Assembly: GCF_018967645.1 (NCBI RefSeq)
Contig: NZ_JAHLZF010000002.1
Span: forward strand, 189,151 to 253,150
DNA from: Allobacillus halotolerans
GTDB taxonomy: Bacteria; Bacillota; Bacilli; Bacillales; Alkalibacillaceae
DNA length: 64,000 bases
Direction of reading: 5' to 3'
Of this stretch, positions 7,642-17,610 are shown piece by piece. Within the stretch, counting starts at the first letter, position 1. Each line of letters begins with the position of its first letter. The notes under the pieces are model-generated. The model did no database searches and was not told the origin of the DNA. It saw nothing but the letters and a program-made list of their open reading frames with translations. The position numbers and the translations under genes were made by a program.

Positions 7642-9147
7642 TTATGAATGAGTTGCTTCAAACTCAACGTCATGAAAATCTAATTTTTTAGCAGTAAACT
7701 CTTTCATTTCACGTACAAGCTCTGGATTGTCCCTCAATGACTGACCGTAGGATGGAACCATTTCTTTTAATTTCGGTTTCCACTCTTCAACACGATCCGG
7801 GAAGCATGTTTCAATCAATTCGAACATAATGGAGACAGCAGTTGACGCTCCTGGTGATGCACCTAGTAAAGCTGCCATCGAACCGTCTTCCGAACTGACC
7901 ACTTCCGTACCAAATTTCAGGATTCCTTTACCTTCTTCTGTATCTTTGATAATTTGTACACGCTGTCCAGCTGTTGTCATTTCCCAATCTTCATCTTTCG
8001 CTGTCGGGATAAACTCACGCAACTGATCCATCCGCTTCTCTTTCGATAACATTAGTTGAGAAATGAGATATTTGGTGAGCGTGAAGTTTTTCATTCCTCC
8101 CGCTAACATCGTCGTTAGGTTATTCGGTTTAATCGAACTGAACAAGTCTGCGTTTGATCCCGTCTTCAAAAATTTCGGAGACCAGCCCGCAAACGGACCG
8201 AAAAGCAATGACTCCTTCCCTTCGATCATACGTGTATCCAAGTGTGGAACGGACATCGGTGGTGCTCCAACTGGTGCTTTTCCATACACTTTCGCATAGT
8301 GTTCTTTAACTAGTTCTGGTTTTTGTGTGTAAAGGAACTCCCCACTGACCGGGAATCCGCCTACACCTTTACTGCCTGGAATGCCTGTCTTTTGAAGTAA
8401 ATGGATACTTCCGCCACCGGCACCGATAAACACGAAGTTCGCTTCATGGAAGGTGACGTTTCCGCTTGCGACGTTTCGAACTTTCACTTCCCATGTGCCA
8501 TCTTCGTTTTGTTCAAGTTCGTCGACACTATGCTTGTAACGAAGGTCAACGCCTTGGGTTTCCAGGTGTTCGAACAATTTACGCGTCAACGCACCAAAGT
8601 TGACATCTGTTCCATCGTCGATACGTGTTGCAGCAATGGGTTCACTAACTTCGCGTTCTTTCATCATTAACGGAATCCATTCCTTCAATTGTTCAGGGTC
8701 ATCAGAGAACTCCATATTTTCAAATAGCGGGTTATCGACTAATGCTTCATACCGCTTTTTCAAGTACTCGACATTTTCTTTTCCATGAACAATGCTCATA
8801 TGTGGTAGCTGAATCAAGAACTCTCTCGGTTGATCCATGAGTCCCTTCTCAACTAAATAAGACCAAAACTGTCTCGACTCTTGGAATTGTTCGTTGATTT
8901 TCAAGGCTTTTGCCGTTTCGATTGTTCCGTCCGGCTTTTCTGGTGTATAGTTCAGCTCGCATAAGGCTGAATGGCCCGTACCAGCATTATTCCATTCGTT
9001 AGAGCTTTCTGCACCAGGGCTGTCCAGCTTTTCAAACACTTTAATGCTCATTTCCGGAGCCAATTCTTTTAAAATAGATCCCAATGTCGCACTCATGATT
9101 CCTGCGCCAATCAAAATCACATCTGATTTATTTGTTGTTTCACTCAT
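7642..9147 (-). CDS. mqo: Malate:quinone oxidoreductase
   Basis: Membrane-associated FAD enzyme that oxidises malate to oxaloacetate and passes electrons to the quinone pool, an alternative to NAD-malate dehydrogenase in the citric acid cycle. The 501-residue length matches the family. The FAD-binding GAGIMS is at about 14-19, followed by the family phrase [39 protein letters not shown] and [10 protein letters not shown] are also typical. It is monocistronic. A near-perfect cre site 41 bases upstream suggests catabolite control by CcpA. Confidence 0.95.
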   Translation of the reverse strand: MSETTNKSDVILIGAGIMSATLGSILKELAPEMSIKVFEKLDSPGAESSNEWNNAGTGHSALCELNYTPEKPDGTIETAKALKINEQFQESRQFWSYLVEKGLMDQPREFLIQLPHMSIVHGKENVEYLKKRYEALVDNPLFENMEFSDDPEQLKEWIPLMMKEREVSEPIAATRIDDGTDVNFGALTRKLFEHLETQGVDLRYKHSVDELEQNEDGTWEVKVRNVASGNVTFHEANFVFIGAGGGSIHLLQKTGIPGSKGVGGFPVSGEFLYTQKPELVKEHYAKVYGKAPVGAPPMSVPHLDTRMIEGKESLLFGPFAGWSPKFLKTGSNADLFSSIKPNNLTTMLAGGMKNFTLTKYLISQLMLSKEKRMDQLREFIPTAKDEDWEMTTAGQRVQIIKDTEEGKGILKFGTEVVSSEDGSMAALLGASPGASTAVSIMFELIETCFPDRVEEWKPKLKEMVPSYGQSLRDNPELVREMKEFTAKKLDFHDVEFEATHS

Positions 9148-9187
9148 AAGTAACCTTCCCTTGCATATTGTAGTGAGTGTTCGCTTA

Positions 9188-9201
9188 TGTAAGCGCTGTC
9201 C
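9188..9201 (+). promoter_or_regulatory. Candidate cre (CcpA) site upstream of mqo
   Basis: TGTAAGCGCTGTCC matches the Bacillus cre consensus TGWAANCGNTNNCA at 13 of 14 positions. It lies 41-54 bp upstream of the mqo start, where carbon catabolite repression would act. Confidence 0.5.
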
Positions 9202-9318
9202 TTCAGCACAATTTTATTATTCAAACATAACTTATAAACGTTATATATTATATCACAAATATTTACATGCTTAAATACCTCTTGTGTGTTTTGTGACACA
9301 TTGTCAATCAAATTTAAG

Positions 9319-9358
9319 AAAAAGCGTATAACCTCTTTATCGAAAAAGGTTATACGCT
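9319..9358 (-). terminator. Terminator after the 3-hydroxyacyl-CoA dehydrogenase
   Basis: A 12-bp perfect stem (AGCGTATAACCT/AGGTTATACGCT) is followed on the minus strand by a T-run. Confidence 0.85.
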
Positions 9359-9372
9359 ATCCTTAATTGGTC

Positions 9373-10269
9373 CTACTTTTTCAAGAAATCTGGATCTTGA
9401 TAAGATGGGTTTGGGTACGTGTAAAACCCTTCTCCTGATGAAATGCCCATTTTTCCTTTGTCGATATAGTTTTCTTTTAGATAATCTGCAATCTTCTGGG
9501 AGTCTGGATCACCATGTTGACCTTTTTGAGCGTTAATGTTGTATGGGGTCGTCATGCCGATAATGTCTAATGTTCCCATTGGGCCTCTTGGTGCGCCCGT
9601 GGCAATCATCCATGTTTTATCGATTGTTTCAACATCAGATACTTCATTCACTAAAAGCGACAAGCCTGAATTCAAGAAGGGTACAAGCAAGCTATTTAAA
9701 ATATACCCTGGCTGTTCTTTGTGTAGCTCTAGTGGGACCATACCGATTTCTTTTGCAAATTCAACAACTTCGTAAAAATGGTCCATATTCGTCTTTTTAT
9801 GTCTCATGACTTCCGCCGTATTATTGATCCAAATTTCGTTGGCAAAGTGCAAGGCGAGGAATTTTTCCGGACGACCTGTCGCTTCTGCAAAATCGCTTGG
9901 TAGCAATGTGGATGAGTTGGTCACAAAGACCGTTTTTTCTGGAGCAACTTCTGCTAGTTTGTTATAAAAGTTAATTTTGATATCTGTTCTTTCTGGTACA
10001 GCTTCAATCACTAAGTCTGCATCCTTCGTTGCTTCCTTCAGATCTGTAAAAAAGGTAATGCGTTCATAGGCTTGCTGCGTCTCTTCTTTCGTTGCATCAA
10101 GATCTTCTTGATAACGCTGCATCCATTTTTGATAGCGTTCTTTTGCTTTTTCAATTGCTTCATCGTTAATGTCATACACTGAAACAGTGAATCCATGAAA
10201 AGCTGTTTGATAGGCAATTTGACTACCTAATACGCCGCTTCCTGCTACTGTTATATTTTTAAAGCTCAT
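9373..10269 (-). CDS. 3-hydroxyacyl-CoA dehydrogenase (3-hydroxybutyryl-CoA type)
   Basis: NAD(P)-dependent enzyme converting 3-hydroxyacyl-CoA to 3-ketoacyl-CoA, 298 residues, the usual length for the single-function form. The Rossmann motif GSGVLG is at residues 10-15; the phrases VIEAVPER, VTNSSTLLPS and LHFANEIW correspond to the family's conserved blocks. AAGGAG precedes ATG 10269. It is a single gene with its own terminator. The LHFANEIW phrase differs from the classical LHFFNP, so the preferred substrate could be another hydroxyacid-CoA. Confidence 0.85.
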   Translation of the reverse strand: MSFKNITVAGSGVLGSQIAYQTAFHGFTVSVYDINDEAIEKAKERYQKWMQRYQEDLDATKEETQQAYERITFFTDLKEATKDADLVIEAVPERTDIKINFYNKLAEVAPEKTVFVTNSSTLLPSDFAEATGRPEKFLALHFANEIWINNTAEVMRHKKTNMDHFYEVVEFAKEIGMVPLELHKEQPGYILNSLLVPFLNSGLSLLVNEVSDVETIDKTWMIATGAPRGPMGTLDIIGMTTPYNINAQKGQHGDPDSQKIADYLKENYIDKGKMGISSGEGFYTYPNPSYQDPDFLKK

Positions 10270-10334
10270 TGAAACATCTCCTTGTGAAAAGTTTTATTAC
10301 AATACTATTTTACAATAACTATTTTGTTTTTCCA

Positions 10335-12002
10335 CTAAAAACGTCCAGAACGGAATATCGAGTAGATCATCCATGCCAGCATGCCGACAGCGATCACAAA
10401 GCCAATTTCAAGAGCGGGTATATCCCATAGTACAGAGCCTTGGCCGGCAATGGCAGAACCGATGATGATACCGGTCATAATCAAACTGAATGCTAACAAG
10501 ATGATACTGAAGGATAATAAATTACTGACTCGATCCATTTTTGACAAAATATAGTTCAATGCCGGAATTCTTAACTCGACAGGTATCTTACGTTCCTTCG
10601 CTAATGCCGTCAGCTCTCTAACAATTTCTGGCATCTCTTCAATGACATCGGCGTACTCATCGACTTGATCATAGATCTCTTTTGCAAACCGCTTCGGATG
10701 GTACTTATCTCTTATTAGTTTTCGACCAAATGGTTCAGCAGCTGTGATGATACTGAAGTCCGGATCCAACTGGGCAACGACACCTTCTAATGTCAGCATC
10801 GTTTTTCCGATTAGCGTGAAATCAGAGGGCACTTCAATTTGATGTTTATGAGCGATTTGAAACATATCGGTAATCGATTGCCCTAAACTGATTTCACTGA
10901 ATGGAACGTCATAATATTTGATGAGGAATTGGTCGACATCACCTTCCCATTCATGCTCATCAATATCGGCGGGAACGACTCCCATGCGTTTCATTGCTCG
11001 AGTCATCTTTTTTGTGTCTTGGCTTGTCATAGCAATGACGATCGAAGCGAGATTTCGTTGCATATCCTTTGATAGTCTTCCTACCAATCCGAAGTCCATG
11101 AAGGCAATTCCGTTTTCTTCAGGTAATGCAAAAAAGTTTCCGATATGAGGGTCGGCATGAAAATAACCGTCTTCAAACATTTGATAAAATATGGCTTGGA
11201 CGAGTTTTTCAGCGAGCCACTTATTATCACATTGTGCTTGCGCTAAACCTTCTTGGTCATTTAATTTAATGCCTTCAACATATTCCATCGTCAGCACTTT
11301 TTTGGTTGTATAATCCCAATATATTTCTGGAATATACACTTGCGGGTCGTCTTCAAACTGTTTGGCCATCAGATCTGCATTCCGGCCTTCATGCTCATAA
11401 TCCAATTCACTCGTAATGGATTTTTTAAATTCTTCGACCACATCGACAACCTGATAGCGCTTCGCCCAGTCTAAGCGCTTTTCTGCCCGCTCTGCCATTT
11501 CATGAAGGATTTCCAAGTCGATATGTACTTGTTTACCGACATTGGGACGTTGGACTTTCACGGCTACTTTCTCACCAGTTGGGAGAACAGCTTCATGTAC
11601 TTGCCCAATCGATGCAACGCCTAAAGGTGACTCTTCGAATGAATAGAATAGTTCTTCCATTTCCCCTTCCAGTTCATCCTCAATAATCTTCCTCACTTGT
11701 TCAAAGGGAACAGGAGATATATGGTCTTGAAGTTTCGATAATTCCATTCGGATATCTTTTGGAATCAAATCTGGTCGCGTGCTCGCAAGTTGCCCGACTT
11801 TAATGAACGTCGGTCCAAGATCTTCTAAAAATTGGCGTATTCGTTCACCAACCGTTTTATCCTCCAAATTTTGATCACGATTGACCAATAAGCGACGAGG
11901 CAATGAAAAAACACGGTCCAAACCTAATTCCCTTACGAAATAGCCAAAACCATTTTTCGTAAAGGCTGTAGCAATATCCCGATATCTAGCCATATGACGC
12001 AT
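10335..12002 (-). CDS. UbiB/AarF/ABC1-family atypical kinase
   Basis: A 555-residue member of the ABC1 family, which supports quinone or isoprenoid lipid handling at the membrane. The family signatures are visible: KVGQLASTRPDLIPKD (KxGQ motif), AVKVQRP (ATP-binding lysine), DGYFHADPHIGNFF and MDFGLVG (metal-binding aspartate). Two hydrophobic helices close the C-terminus (about 500-520 and 527-548). The listed ATG at 12002 lacks a well-spaced ribosome site. A strong AGGAGG at 12026-12031 is 8 nt before an AUU at 12017, and the extra residues IIRKQ would extend the protein as in relatives, so translation may really begin there. It is followed upstream by the phasin-like gene. Confidence 0.88.
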   Translation of the reverse strand: MRHMARYRDIATAFTKNGFGYFVRELGLDRVFSLPRRLLVNRDQNLEDKTVGERIRQFLEDLGPTFIKVGQLASTRPDLIPKDIRMELSKLQDHISPVPFEQVRKIIEDELEGEMEELFYSFEESPLGVASIGQVHEAVLPTGEKVAVKVQRPNVGKQVHIDLEILHEMAERAEKRLDWAKRYQVVDVVEEFKKSITSELDYEHEGRNADLMAKQFEDDPQVYIPEIYWDYTTKKVLTMEYVEGIKLNDQEGLAQAQCDNKWLAEKLVQAIFYQMFEDGYFHADPHIGNFFALPEENGIAFMDFGLVGRLSKDMQRNLASIVIAMTSQDTKKMTRAMKRMGVVPADIDEHEWEGDVDQFLIKYYDVPFSEISLGQSITDMFQIAHKHQIEVPSDFTLIGKTMLTLEGVVAQLDPDFSIITAAEPFGRKLIRDKYHPKRFAKEIYDQVDEYADVIEEMPEIVRELTALAKERKIPVELRIPALNYILSKMDRVSNLLSFSIILLAFSLIMTGIIIGSAIAGQGSVLWDIPALEIGFVIAVGMLAWMIYSIFRSGRF

Positions 12003-12049
12003 CTGCTTTCGAATAATTCTTATCCCCTCCTTTCCATTTCCAAAACCTT

Positions 12050-12352
12050 TTACTGATCCTTATTGAGCTGGCGTTCCAACTGATGAAGACGGTTTTCCAA
12101 TCGCTCATAATCCTCTCGTGTTGGCACATCTAATTCTTCAAGCTTCTTTTTCAATTTCGCTTGTGCTTTCTGGTTCCACTCTTCTTGGCTTTGTTCGCCC
12201 TTCGACTCAATCTCTGATAATAAACTGTTCGACTCTTGTTGGGATAGCTCCCCTTTTTCACGCAATTCTTTTAAAATTTTATCAGCTTGCTCTTTCCCGA
12301 CAGCTGCCAGTCCTGCACCGATTGATAAGCCTTTCTTGAATAAGTCGCTCAT
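12050..12352 (-). CDS. Phasin-like / polyhydroxyalkanoate granule-type small protein
   Basis: About 100 residues; the N-terminal phrase SDLFKKGLSIGAGLAAVGKEQADKIL followed by a charged coiled coil (heptads through ERLENRLHQLERQLNK) resembles phasin or PhaF-type small proteins often found before ubiB-like genes in Bacillaceae. ATG at 12352 has GGGAGG about 9 nt upstream; the longer frame to 12472 is not supported. It ends 36 bases before the ribosome site of the UbiB gene, suggesting one operon. There is no PHA synthase in this window, so granule binding is inference. Confidence 0.65.
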   Translation of the reverse strand: MSDLFKKGLSIGAGLAAVGKEQADKILKELREKGELSQQESNSLLSEIESKGEQSQEEWNQKAQAKLKKKLEELDVPTREDYERLENRLHQLERQLNKDQ

Positions 12353-12488
12353 GTCGACAAACGCCTCCCGATCAATTTTGTCTTTGTGTTGACAATACCC
12401 TATACAAAACAAACGGAAACTTTGTGAGTAAAAGTTAGCAATTGAAAAAGGATTCGTGTGTGAATGCTCCACAGACGAATCCTTTTTT

Positions 12489-13685
12489 CTATTGATCTAT
12501 ATGCTTTTTAATGACTTGGCTTAACTTTTCAACAGCTGTTACCATTTCTTCACGGCTGACATAGCTAAAAGATAGCCGCAAATAGGATAAACCTTCTTGT
12601 TCATGAACGAAAAAATGCTTACCAGGGACATAGGCAACACCTGCTTGCATCGCCTCATTCAATATTTTTGATGTATCCACACCTGGTACATGCACCCATA
12701 CAAAATATCCTCCAGAAGGATTTTTCCATGTGGCAATATCTCCCATATACTTTTCAAGCGATGAGATTAAGGTTTTGCAATTTTGTTGATAGACTTTTCG
12801 AAGCATCTCGAATCGTTTTTTCATATCTGTTTGAGATAGATATGAACCCAGTGTTGCCTCGGCAAACGGATGACCTAAGTCTTTTTTAAACCAAGCGAGC
12901 GGCTCGAGTAAATCACTTCTTGCAGCGACATAGCCGACACGCAATCCGGGAGCCACGATTTTGGAAAAGGATCCGATATAGAACACGCGACTTCCGCTAT
13001 CCATTGCTTTAATTGGTGTAGGTCGTTCGCCGAAATACAGTTCACCGTAGGCATCATCTTCAATAATCAAAAAATCAAACTCACTTGCAAGTTCCAATAA
13101 ATGCCTTCGACGATCGATCGACATCGTTGTTCCTGATGGATTATGAAAGCTCGGAATCGTGTACACTAGTTTCGGCATCGGCAGGTTCTTCTCTTTTCGG
13201 TCTTTCAATGTTTTTTCAAGCTCTTCTGTTTGCATTCCATTTTCATCGATAGGAACAGTGATGTAATGATCTGTATAATTACGGAATGTTTCCAAGCCTT
13301 CCATATAACTTGGGGATTCGACGACAATCCATGTATCGCGGTCAATAAATGTCCTTGCGATTAAGTCAATCCCCTGAATGGCACCCGCTGTCACGAGAAT
13401 CTCTTTCTCCAGGAGGACAACTCCCCGTTCAGCCAATCGCTCACGAACAAATTTTTTCACCGTATTTACTTTCTTACTACCCAAATACTGAAAAGGGAGG
13501 TCTTTCTCCTCCTCAATTAAATCCTTCACTGCCTCATTCATCTCTTCATACGGAACGAGACTATGCGCTGGATAACCCGCATTAAGCGGTATGCTATGAT
13601 CCGGAACAGGAGGCATCCATTCGCCAGGCGGATCATGCTTAAGAGCAGCTTTCGTATTTTTGGTGAAAAATGATTCAGGTTCCAT
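12489..13685 (-). CDS. PLP-dependent aminotransferase (class I/II, LysN/MocR-catalytic type)
   Basis: A 398-residue fold-type I aminotransferase. The PLP lysine is K242 in SFSKIVAPGLRVGY; HNPSG (about 181-185) and IIEDDAYGEL (about 207-216) bind the cofactor. The sequence resembles the catalytic part of MocR regulators and 2-aminoadipate aminotransferases (LysN), but there is no N-terminal winged helix, so it is an enzyme. The substrate is probably an aromatic or branched amino acid, unresolved. It is monocistronic, divergent to the repeat region. Confidence 0.83.
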   Translation of the reverse strand: MEPESFFTKNTKAALKHDPPGEWMPPVPDHSIPLNAGYPAHSLVPYEEMNEAVKDLIEEEKDLPFQYLGSKKVNTVKKFVRERLAERGVVLLEKEILVTAGAIQGIDLIARTFIDRDTWIVVESPSYMEGLETFRNYTDHYITVPIDENGMQTEELEKTLKDRKEKNLPMPKLVYTIPSFHNPSGTTMSIDRRRHLLELASEFDFLIIEDDAYGELYFGERPTPIKAMDSGSRVFYIGSFSKIVAPGLRVGYVAARSDLLEPLAWFKKDLGHPFAEATLGSYLSQTDMKKRFEMLRKVYQQNCKTLISSLEKYMGDIATWKNPSGGYFVWVHVPGVDTSKILNEAMQAGVAYVPGKHFFVHEQEGLSYLRLSFSYVSREEMVTAVEKLSQVIKKHIDQ

Positions 13686-13806
13686 TATGTATTCACCCTT
13701 CCATTCGGTTTTTCGTTAAGTTGATCACTATTTTCTTTAATATAAACGTATTCTGCAAGTGTATAATTTATTTTTGCTCTGTTTTTGTTCGATGGGACAT
13801 TGCGTT

Positions 13807-14645
13807 ATGCGACCTATTTTTGAAAATATACGTCCCAGCGATTGTGATATGCTCCCACACTATGTGGATATGCACCCTGGTGTGCAATTTATGCGACCGA
13901 TGCGGTAATATATGGACCCGAATCCTAATTATATGGGCCGCTCCTATTTTTCGTGGAGAAGATGGATCGTTTAACCGGGATATGCGACCTATTTATGAAA
14001 ATATGCGCCCCGGCGATTCCGATATGCTCCCACACTATGTGGATATGCACCCTGGTGTGCGGTTTATGCGACCGGCGCGGTATTATATGGATCCGAATCC
14101 TAAATATATGGGCCCCGTCTAGTTTTCGTGGAAAAGACGGATCATTTGCCCGGCTTATGCGACCTATTCCTGAAAATATGCGCCCCGGCGATTCCGATAT
14201 GCTCCCACACTATGTGGATATGCACCCTGGTGTGCGGTTTATGCGACCGGCGCGGTATTATATGGTCCCAAATCTTAAATATATGGTCCGCTCCTATTTT
14301 TCGTGGAAAAGATGGATCGTTTGCCAGAGATATGCGACCTATTTTTGAAAATATGCGCCCCGGCGATTGTGATATGCTCCCACATCTTGCGGATATGCAC
14401 CCTGGTGTGCGGTTTATGAGACCAGTGCGCCAATATATGGACCCGAATCCTAAATATATGGGCCGCTCCTATTTTTCGTGGAGAAGATGGGTCGTTTAAC
14501 CAGGATATGCGACCTATTTTTGAAAATATGCGCCCCGGCGATTGTGATATGCTCCCAAACTACGTGGATATGCACCCTGGTGTGCTATTTATGAGCCCGA
14601 CGCGGGAATATATGGACCCAAATCTTAAATATATGGTCCCCTTGC
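13807..14645 (+). repeat. Five 175-bp repeats built from 21-bp units (family B)
   Basis: The phrase ATGCGACCTATT recurs at 13807, 13982, 14157, 14332 and 14507, exactly 175 bp apart. Each unit is six 21-bp subunits, each opening ATG followed by a CC-rich head (ATGCGACC, ATGCGCCC, ATGCTCCC, ATGCACCC, ATGGACCC), plus a 49-base linker with TTTTCGTGGA. Heads are conserved while the next 13 bases vary. ORFs of 120-150 codons cross it in different frames without ribosome sites or domains, so I call it non-coding. Units of the same kind recur at 22654-22958 and, inverted, at 31265-31412. Confidence 0.92.
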
Positions 14646-14674
14646 CAAGTTTTCGTCCCGTTGTTCCACCTCAC

Positions 14675-14720
14675 AAAAAAACGAACAGAAAGTATTCAAA
14701 AATTTGAACACCTTCTGTTC
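14675..14720 (-). terminator. Terminator after the YjiH gene
   Basis: Arms GAACAGAA and TTCTGTTC with an inner TTCAAA/TTTGAA pairing form a long hairpin followed by T7 on the minus strand. Confidence 0.75.
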
Positions 14721-14759
14721 TAAAGATAAAGGAGTTACCGTTAACTTTCAATTACAGAT

Positions 14760-16142
14760 TTAAAAGAATAATACATGAGCCATTAAAGCAGCGATCGGCA
14801 ATGTTATTACCGTACGTTGAACGAAAATGATAAAGAGCTGACCAAACGATACAGGTATTTTCGATTTAATCAACAAAATACCAATTTCGGACATGTAAAT
14901 GAGTTGTGATAACGACATGACTCCGATGACAAAACGGGTCAATTCGGATTCGATTCCACTTCCGACAACAGCTGGTAAGAACATATCGGCAAATCCGACG
15001 AGCATGGCCGGAGCGGCTGCCTGTGCTTCAGGAATTTGCAAAACCTGAAGCAATGGAACGAATGGATAGGATAAATAATCAAAGATTGGTGTAAATTCAG
15101 CAATCATCAATGCGATCGTACCGAGTGCCATAACGAGAGGAATTAAGGAGAACCAAATATCAATGACATTTTGCACGCCGCTTTTGACGACACTTTTATA
15201 GCTTTTAACTCCTTCTGCTTTTTCCACTGCTTTTTGAAAACCCCATTGAAGTGTTGAAATTCCATCAGGTACTTCTTCATTAATTTGCTTGCCTACGGGT
15301 CCATAATACGTATCTTTTTTCCATGAAAGAGGAGGGATTCTCGGACAAACTACTGCAGCGACAACTCCACAAACAACCACCGTTGCATAAAATTGAACGA
15401 ACATGTGATCAATACTTAAGAAACGTGCAATGACTAAGCTAAATGCAATTGAAGCGATTGAAAAATTCGTTGCCACGACAGCCGCTTCTCTTTTTGTATA
15501 ATAACCGGATTCATATTGTTGAGTCGTTAGCAGCACACCAACGGTTCCGCTCCCCATCCACGAAGCAAGCGCATCAATGGATGAACGTCCAGGAAGCTTG
15601 AATAATGGCGCCATCACTTTACGCACGACGGTTCCGATAAAATCCATTAAGCCGAATTGCAATAACAAAGGCATGAATAAACATGCAAATAAAAACCAAA
15701 CCATCAAAACTGGTCCTAAATCAAATAATACCGTACCTCCCGTCAACCCTGACCAAATAACTTCCGGTCCGAGTTCAGTCAAGGTGAGAACGGCAAAAAT
15801 TGCTCCGAAAATACGAAGTACCAACCAAATTGGCGATACATCCAAGAGACCTGTCAAAAAAGAACTGTTTTTCACCGCATTGATTGGAACGCTTTTTATC
15901 CATACTGTAGCCAGGGCAGACAAGACAACAACTGCCGTAATAAACAGCGGAATATAGTCGGCAACTGCTGCTTGCAGCGCATCAGCCATAACACCAAGGC
16001 CGATCGTTACCGTTCCGTCCACTGAGAGAGGCACTAAAAATAAAAGCACCCCAATGAGTGATGGGACTAAAAATTTCAAGGTTTGTTTTACTGAGTACCC
16101 TTTCTTCACACCGAACTGTTCAACGTGCTGAACTTTTTCCAT
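14760..16142 (-). CDS. YjiH-family membrane protein (nucleoside-recognition/gate domain)
   Basis: A 460-residue polytopic membrane protein with about ten to twelve hydrophobic helices. The phrases SSIDALASWMGSGTVGVLLTTQQYESG and FTKREA-like loops plus the central gate domain mark the YjiH family of spore-maturation/nucleoside-recognition proteins, presumed transporters. AGAAGGAGG lies before ATG 16142. A paralogue sits in the hut cluster (51696-53030), where histidine or urocanate uptake is suggested by context. This copy has no informative neighbours, so its substrate is open. Confidence 0.8.
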   Translation of the reverse strand: MEKVQHVEQFGVKKGYSVKQTLKFLVPSLIGVLLFLVPLSVDGTVTIGLGVMADALQAAVADYIPLFITAVVVLSALATVWIKSVPINAVKNSSFLTGLLDVSPIWLVLRIFGAIFAVLTLTELGPEVIWSGLTGGTVLFDLGPVLMVWFLFACLFMPLLLQFGLMDFIGTVVRKVMAPLFKLPGRSSIDALASWMGSGTVGVLLTTQQYESGYYTKREAAVVATNFSIASIAFSLVIARFLSIDHMFVQFYATVVVCGVVAAVVCPRIPPLSWKKDTYYGPVGKQINEEVPDGISTLQWGFQKAVEKAEGVKSYKSVVKSGVQNVIDIWFSLIPLVMALGTIALMIAEFTPIFDYLSYPFVPLLQVLQIPEAQAAAPAMLVGFADMFLPAVVGSGIESELTRFVIGVMSLSQLIYMSEIGILLIKSKIPVSFGQLFIIFVQRTVITLPIAALMAHVLFF

Positions 16143-16267
16143 CGTGATCCTCCTTCTGCCCTCTTCGTTTTTATCATTTTGAATAATGTATCATATTTAT
16201 GTATAAATAATCAATACTATTTTATAAATAAATTTATTTCTTCACTCTCATACTTTTTAAATTACAT

Positions 16268-16294
16268 AAAAAAGAGCGCCTATCTAAGGCGCTC
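16268..16294 (-). terminator. Intergenic terminator upstream of the radical SAM gene stop
   Basis: GAGCGCCT/AGGCGCTC stem followed by T6 on the minus strand. It lies just past the stop of the radical SAM gene at 16326. Confidence 0.85.
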
Positions 16295-16325
16295 TACATA
16301 TAACTATTTTTACATGAAAGTATAA

Positions 16326-17465
16326 TTATTCATTCGAAATTTTTCTAGCTCTCTTCTTTTCCTCACGCATCGCTTTTGGAATATACACGCAATAGGGTTC
16401 ACTTTCCATGTAGTCACCGGTCATCGCATAAGCACGAGAACGTGAGCCACCACACACATGTCTGAACTCGCATACACCACATTTCCCTTTATATTGATCA
16501 GGATTCCGTAAATTTTTCAGCACATCGGATTCACGATAGATCTCTTTTAATGATTGCTCCTTCACATTTCCGACTTTGATCGGAAGCAGTCCACTTGGAA
16601 AAACTTCGCCGATATGTGAAATAAAAATAAACCCATTTCCGTCATTGACGCCTTTCGGTGCTCGACCTAAACCATCAATGCTCCCAGTCATACCTTTGTT
16701 TAAAGCATCTTCATAGGCAATCCCGTTTGAGTTAGCTACTTTTTCGCGCATTTTTTGTTGGATGACGACACGACGGTAATGCTGACCTGCTGTTGTTTTA
16801 ATATCGAATGGAGCACGTTTTGAGTATTCATACAACCAACGAAAAACACGTTCATGGTCGGCTGGGGAAATCATATCATCTCTTTGGCCCCGTCCAATCG
16901 GAACAAGAAAGAACACACTCCAAAGAACACATTCCAATTCTTCCATCAATGCGGCCATTTCTTCTAAATAGTCGATATTATAGTTTGAAATAACGGTATT
17001 GATTTGTAATGGCATTCCAAGTGACTTTAAATGATCGATTGATTTCATCGTCAAATCGAATGACCCTCTCGTCCCTCTGAAAAAGTCGTGCACTTCTGCA
17101 TTATGTCCGTCTAAACTGAACGCCCAACGAGACAGCCCGACTTCTTTTGCCTTATTCATCGCTTCCTTGGTGACATTCGGTGTTGCAGACGGTGTCATCG
17201 ATACACGAACGCCTTTTTTTACAGCATACTCTGCAATGTCAAAAACGTCTTCTCGTTCCAATGGGTCTCCTCCGGTAAAAACAAGCATTGGATTATTCAT
17301 CTCATATATATCATCAATTAACTTCTTACCTTGTTCAAATGTCAATTCTCTAGGATCTCGGTAATACTGCGCATCTGCTCTACAATGTAAACATTTCAGT
17401 GCACAAGCTCTTGTTAATTCCCATATGACAATAAACGGATCTTGATCATAATCTCGCTGAAACAT
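16326..17465 (-). CDS. Radical SAM/SPASM-domain protein (TIGR04053-like)
   Basis: A 379-residue radical SAM enzyme. The cluster cysteines are C21, C25 and C28 (CALKCLHC, the CX3CX2C motif); TGGDPLER follows as the SAM-contact glycine region. The C-terminal SPASM segment has CGVCEFRHVCGGSRSRAYAMTG and a final YC, for auxiliary iron-sulphur clusters. Such proteins modify peptides or tetrapyrroles (as AhbD, NirJ or PqqE do). No small precursor peptide lies next to it. The promoter at 17514-17556 is of the class II Fnr type, linking it to anaerobic growth and to the DUF2249 operons at 30-34 kb. A haem-type substrate is therefore conceivable but unproven. Confidence 0.8.
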   Translation of the reverse strand: MFQRDYDQDPFIVIWELTRACALKCLHCRADAQYYRDPRELTFEQGKKLIDDIYEMNNPMLVFTGGDPLEREDVFDIAEYAVKKGVRVSMTPSATPNVTKEAMNKAKEVGLSRWAFSLDGHNAEVHDFFRGTRGSFDLTMKSIDHLKSLGMPLQINTVISNYNIDYLEEMAALMEELECVLWSVFFLVPIGRGQRDDMISPADHERVFRWLYEYSKRAPFDIKTTAGQHYRRVVIQQKMREKVANSNGIAYEDALNKGMTGSIDGLGRAPKGVNDGNGFIFISHIGEVFPSGLLPIKVGNVKEQSLKEIYRESDVLKNLRNPDQYKGKCGVCEFRHVCGGSRSRAYAMTGDYMESEPYCVYIPKAMREEKKRARKISNE

Positions 17466-17513
17466 GACACATTCCTCCTAATGGATGAACAAATAGTCTT
17501 TACATTTGATTTC

Positions 17514-17556
17514 ATCGTATCAGCTATTTTCATTGGCTGATATGATTCAAATCACA
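17514..17556 (-). promoter_or_regulatory. Class II Fnr-type promoter of the radical SAM gene
   Basis: Read on the minus strand, TGTGATTTGAATCATA (17541-17556) matches the Fnr consensus TGTGA-N6-TCACA at 9 of 10 positions. A -10 hexamer TACGAT (17514-17519) begins 29.5 bp from the dyad centre, so the dyad sits at about -41.5. The spacing is identical to that at 30411-30453 and 32482-32524. Confidence 0.72.
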
Positions 17557-17610
17557 GTTCAACTGGAACATTTTTTATAAAAATAAGATGAATGGGAGAA
17601 CGTAAAAAAG

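Noticed and set aside
9280..9312. A Rex-type operator (TTGTGACACATTGTCAA) near mqo
   Set aside because: The dyad has too many mismatches to the Rex consensus and lies far from the mqo start.
13670..14707. Long ORFs of 120-150 codons through the 175-bp repeats
   Set aside because: They have no ribosome site, change frame between repeats, and only reflect the repeat lacking stops in one frame.
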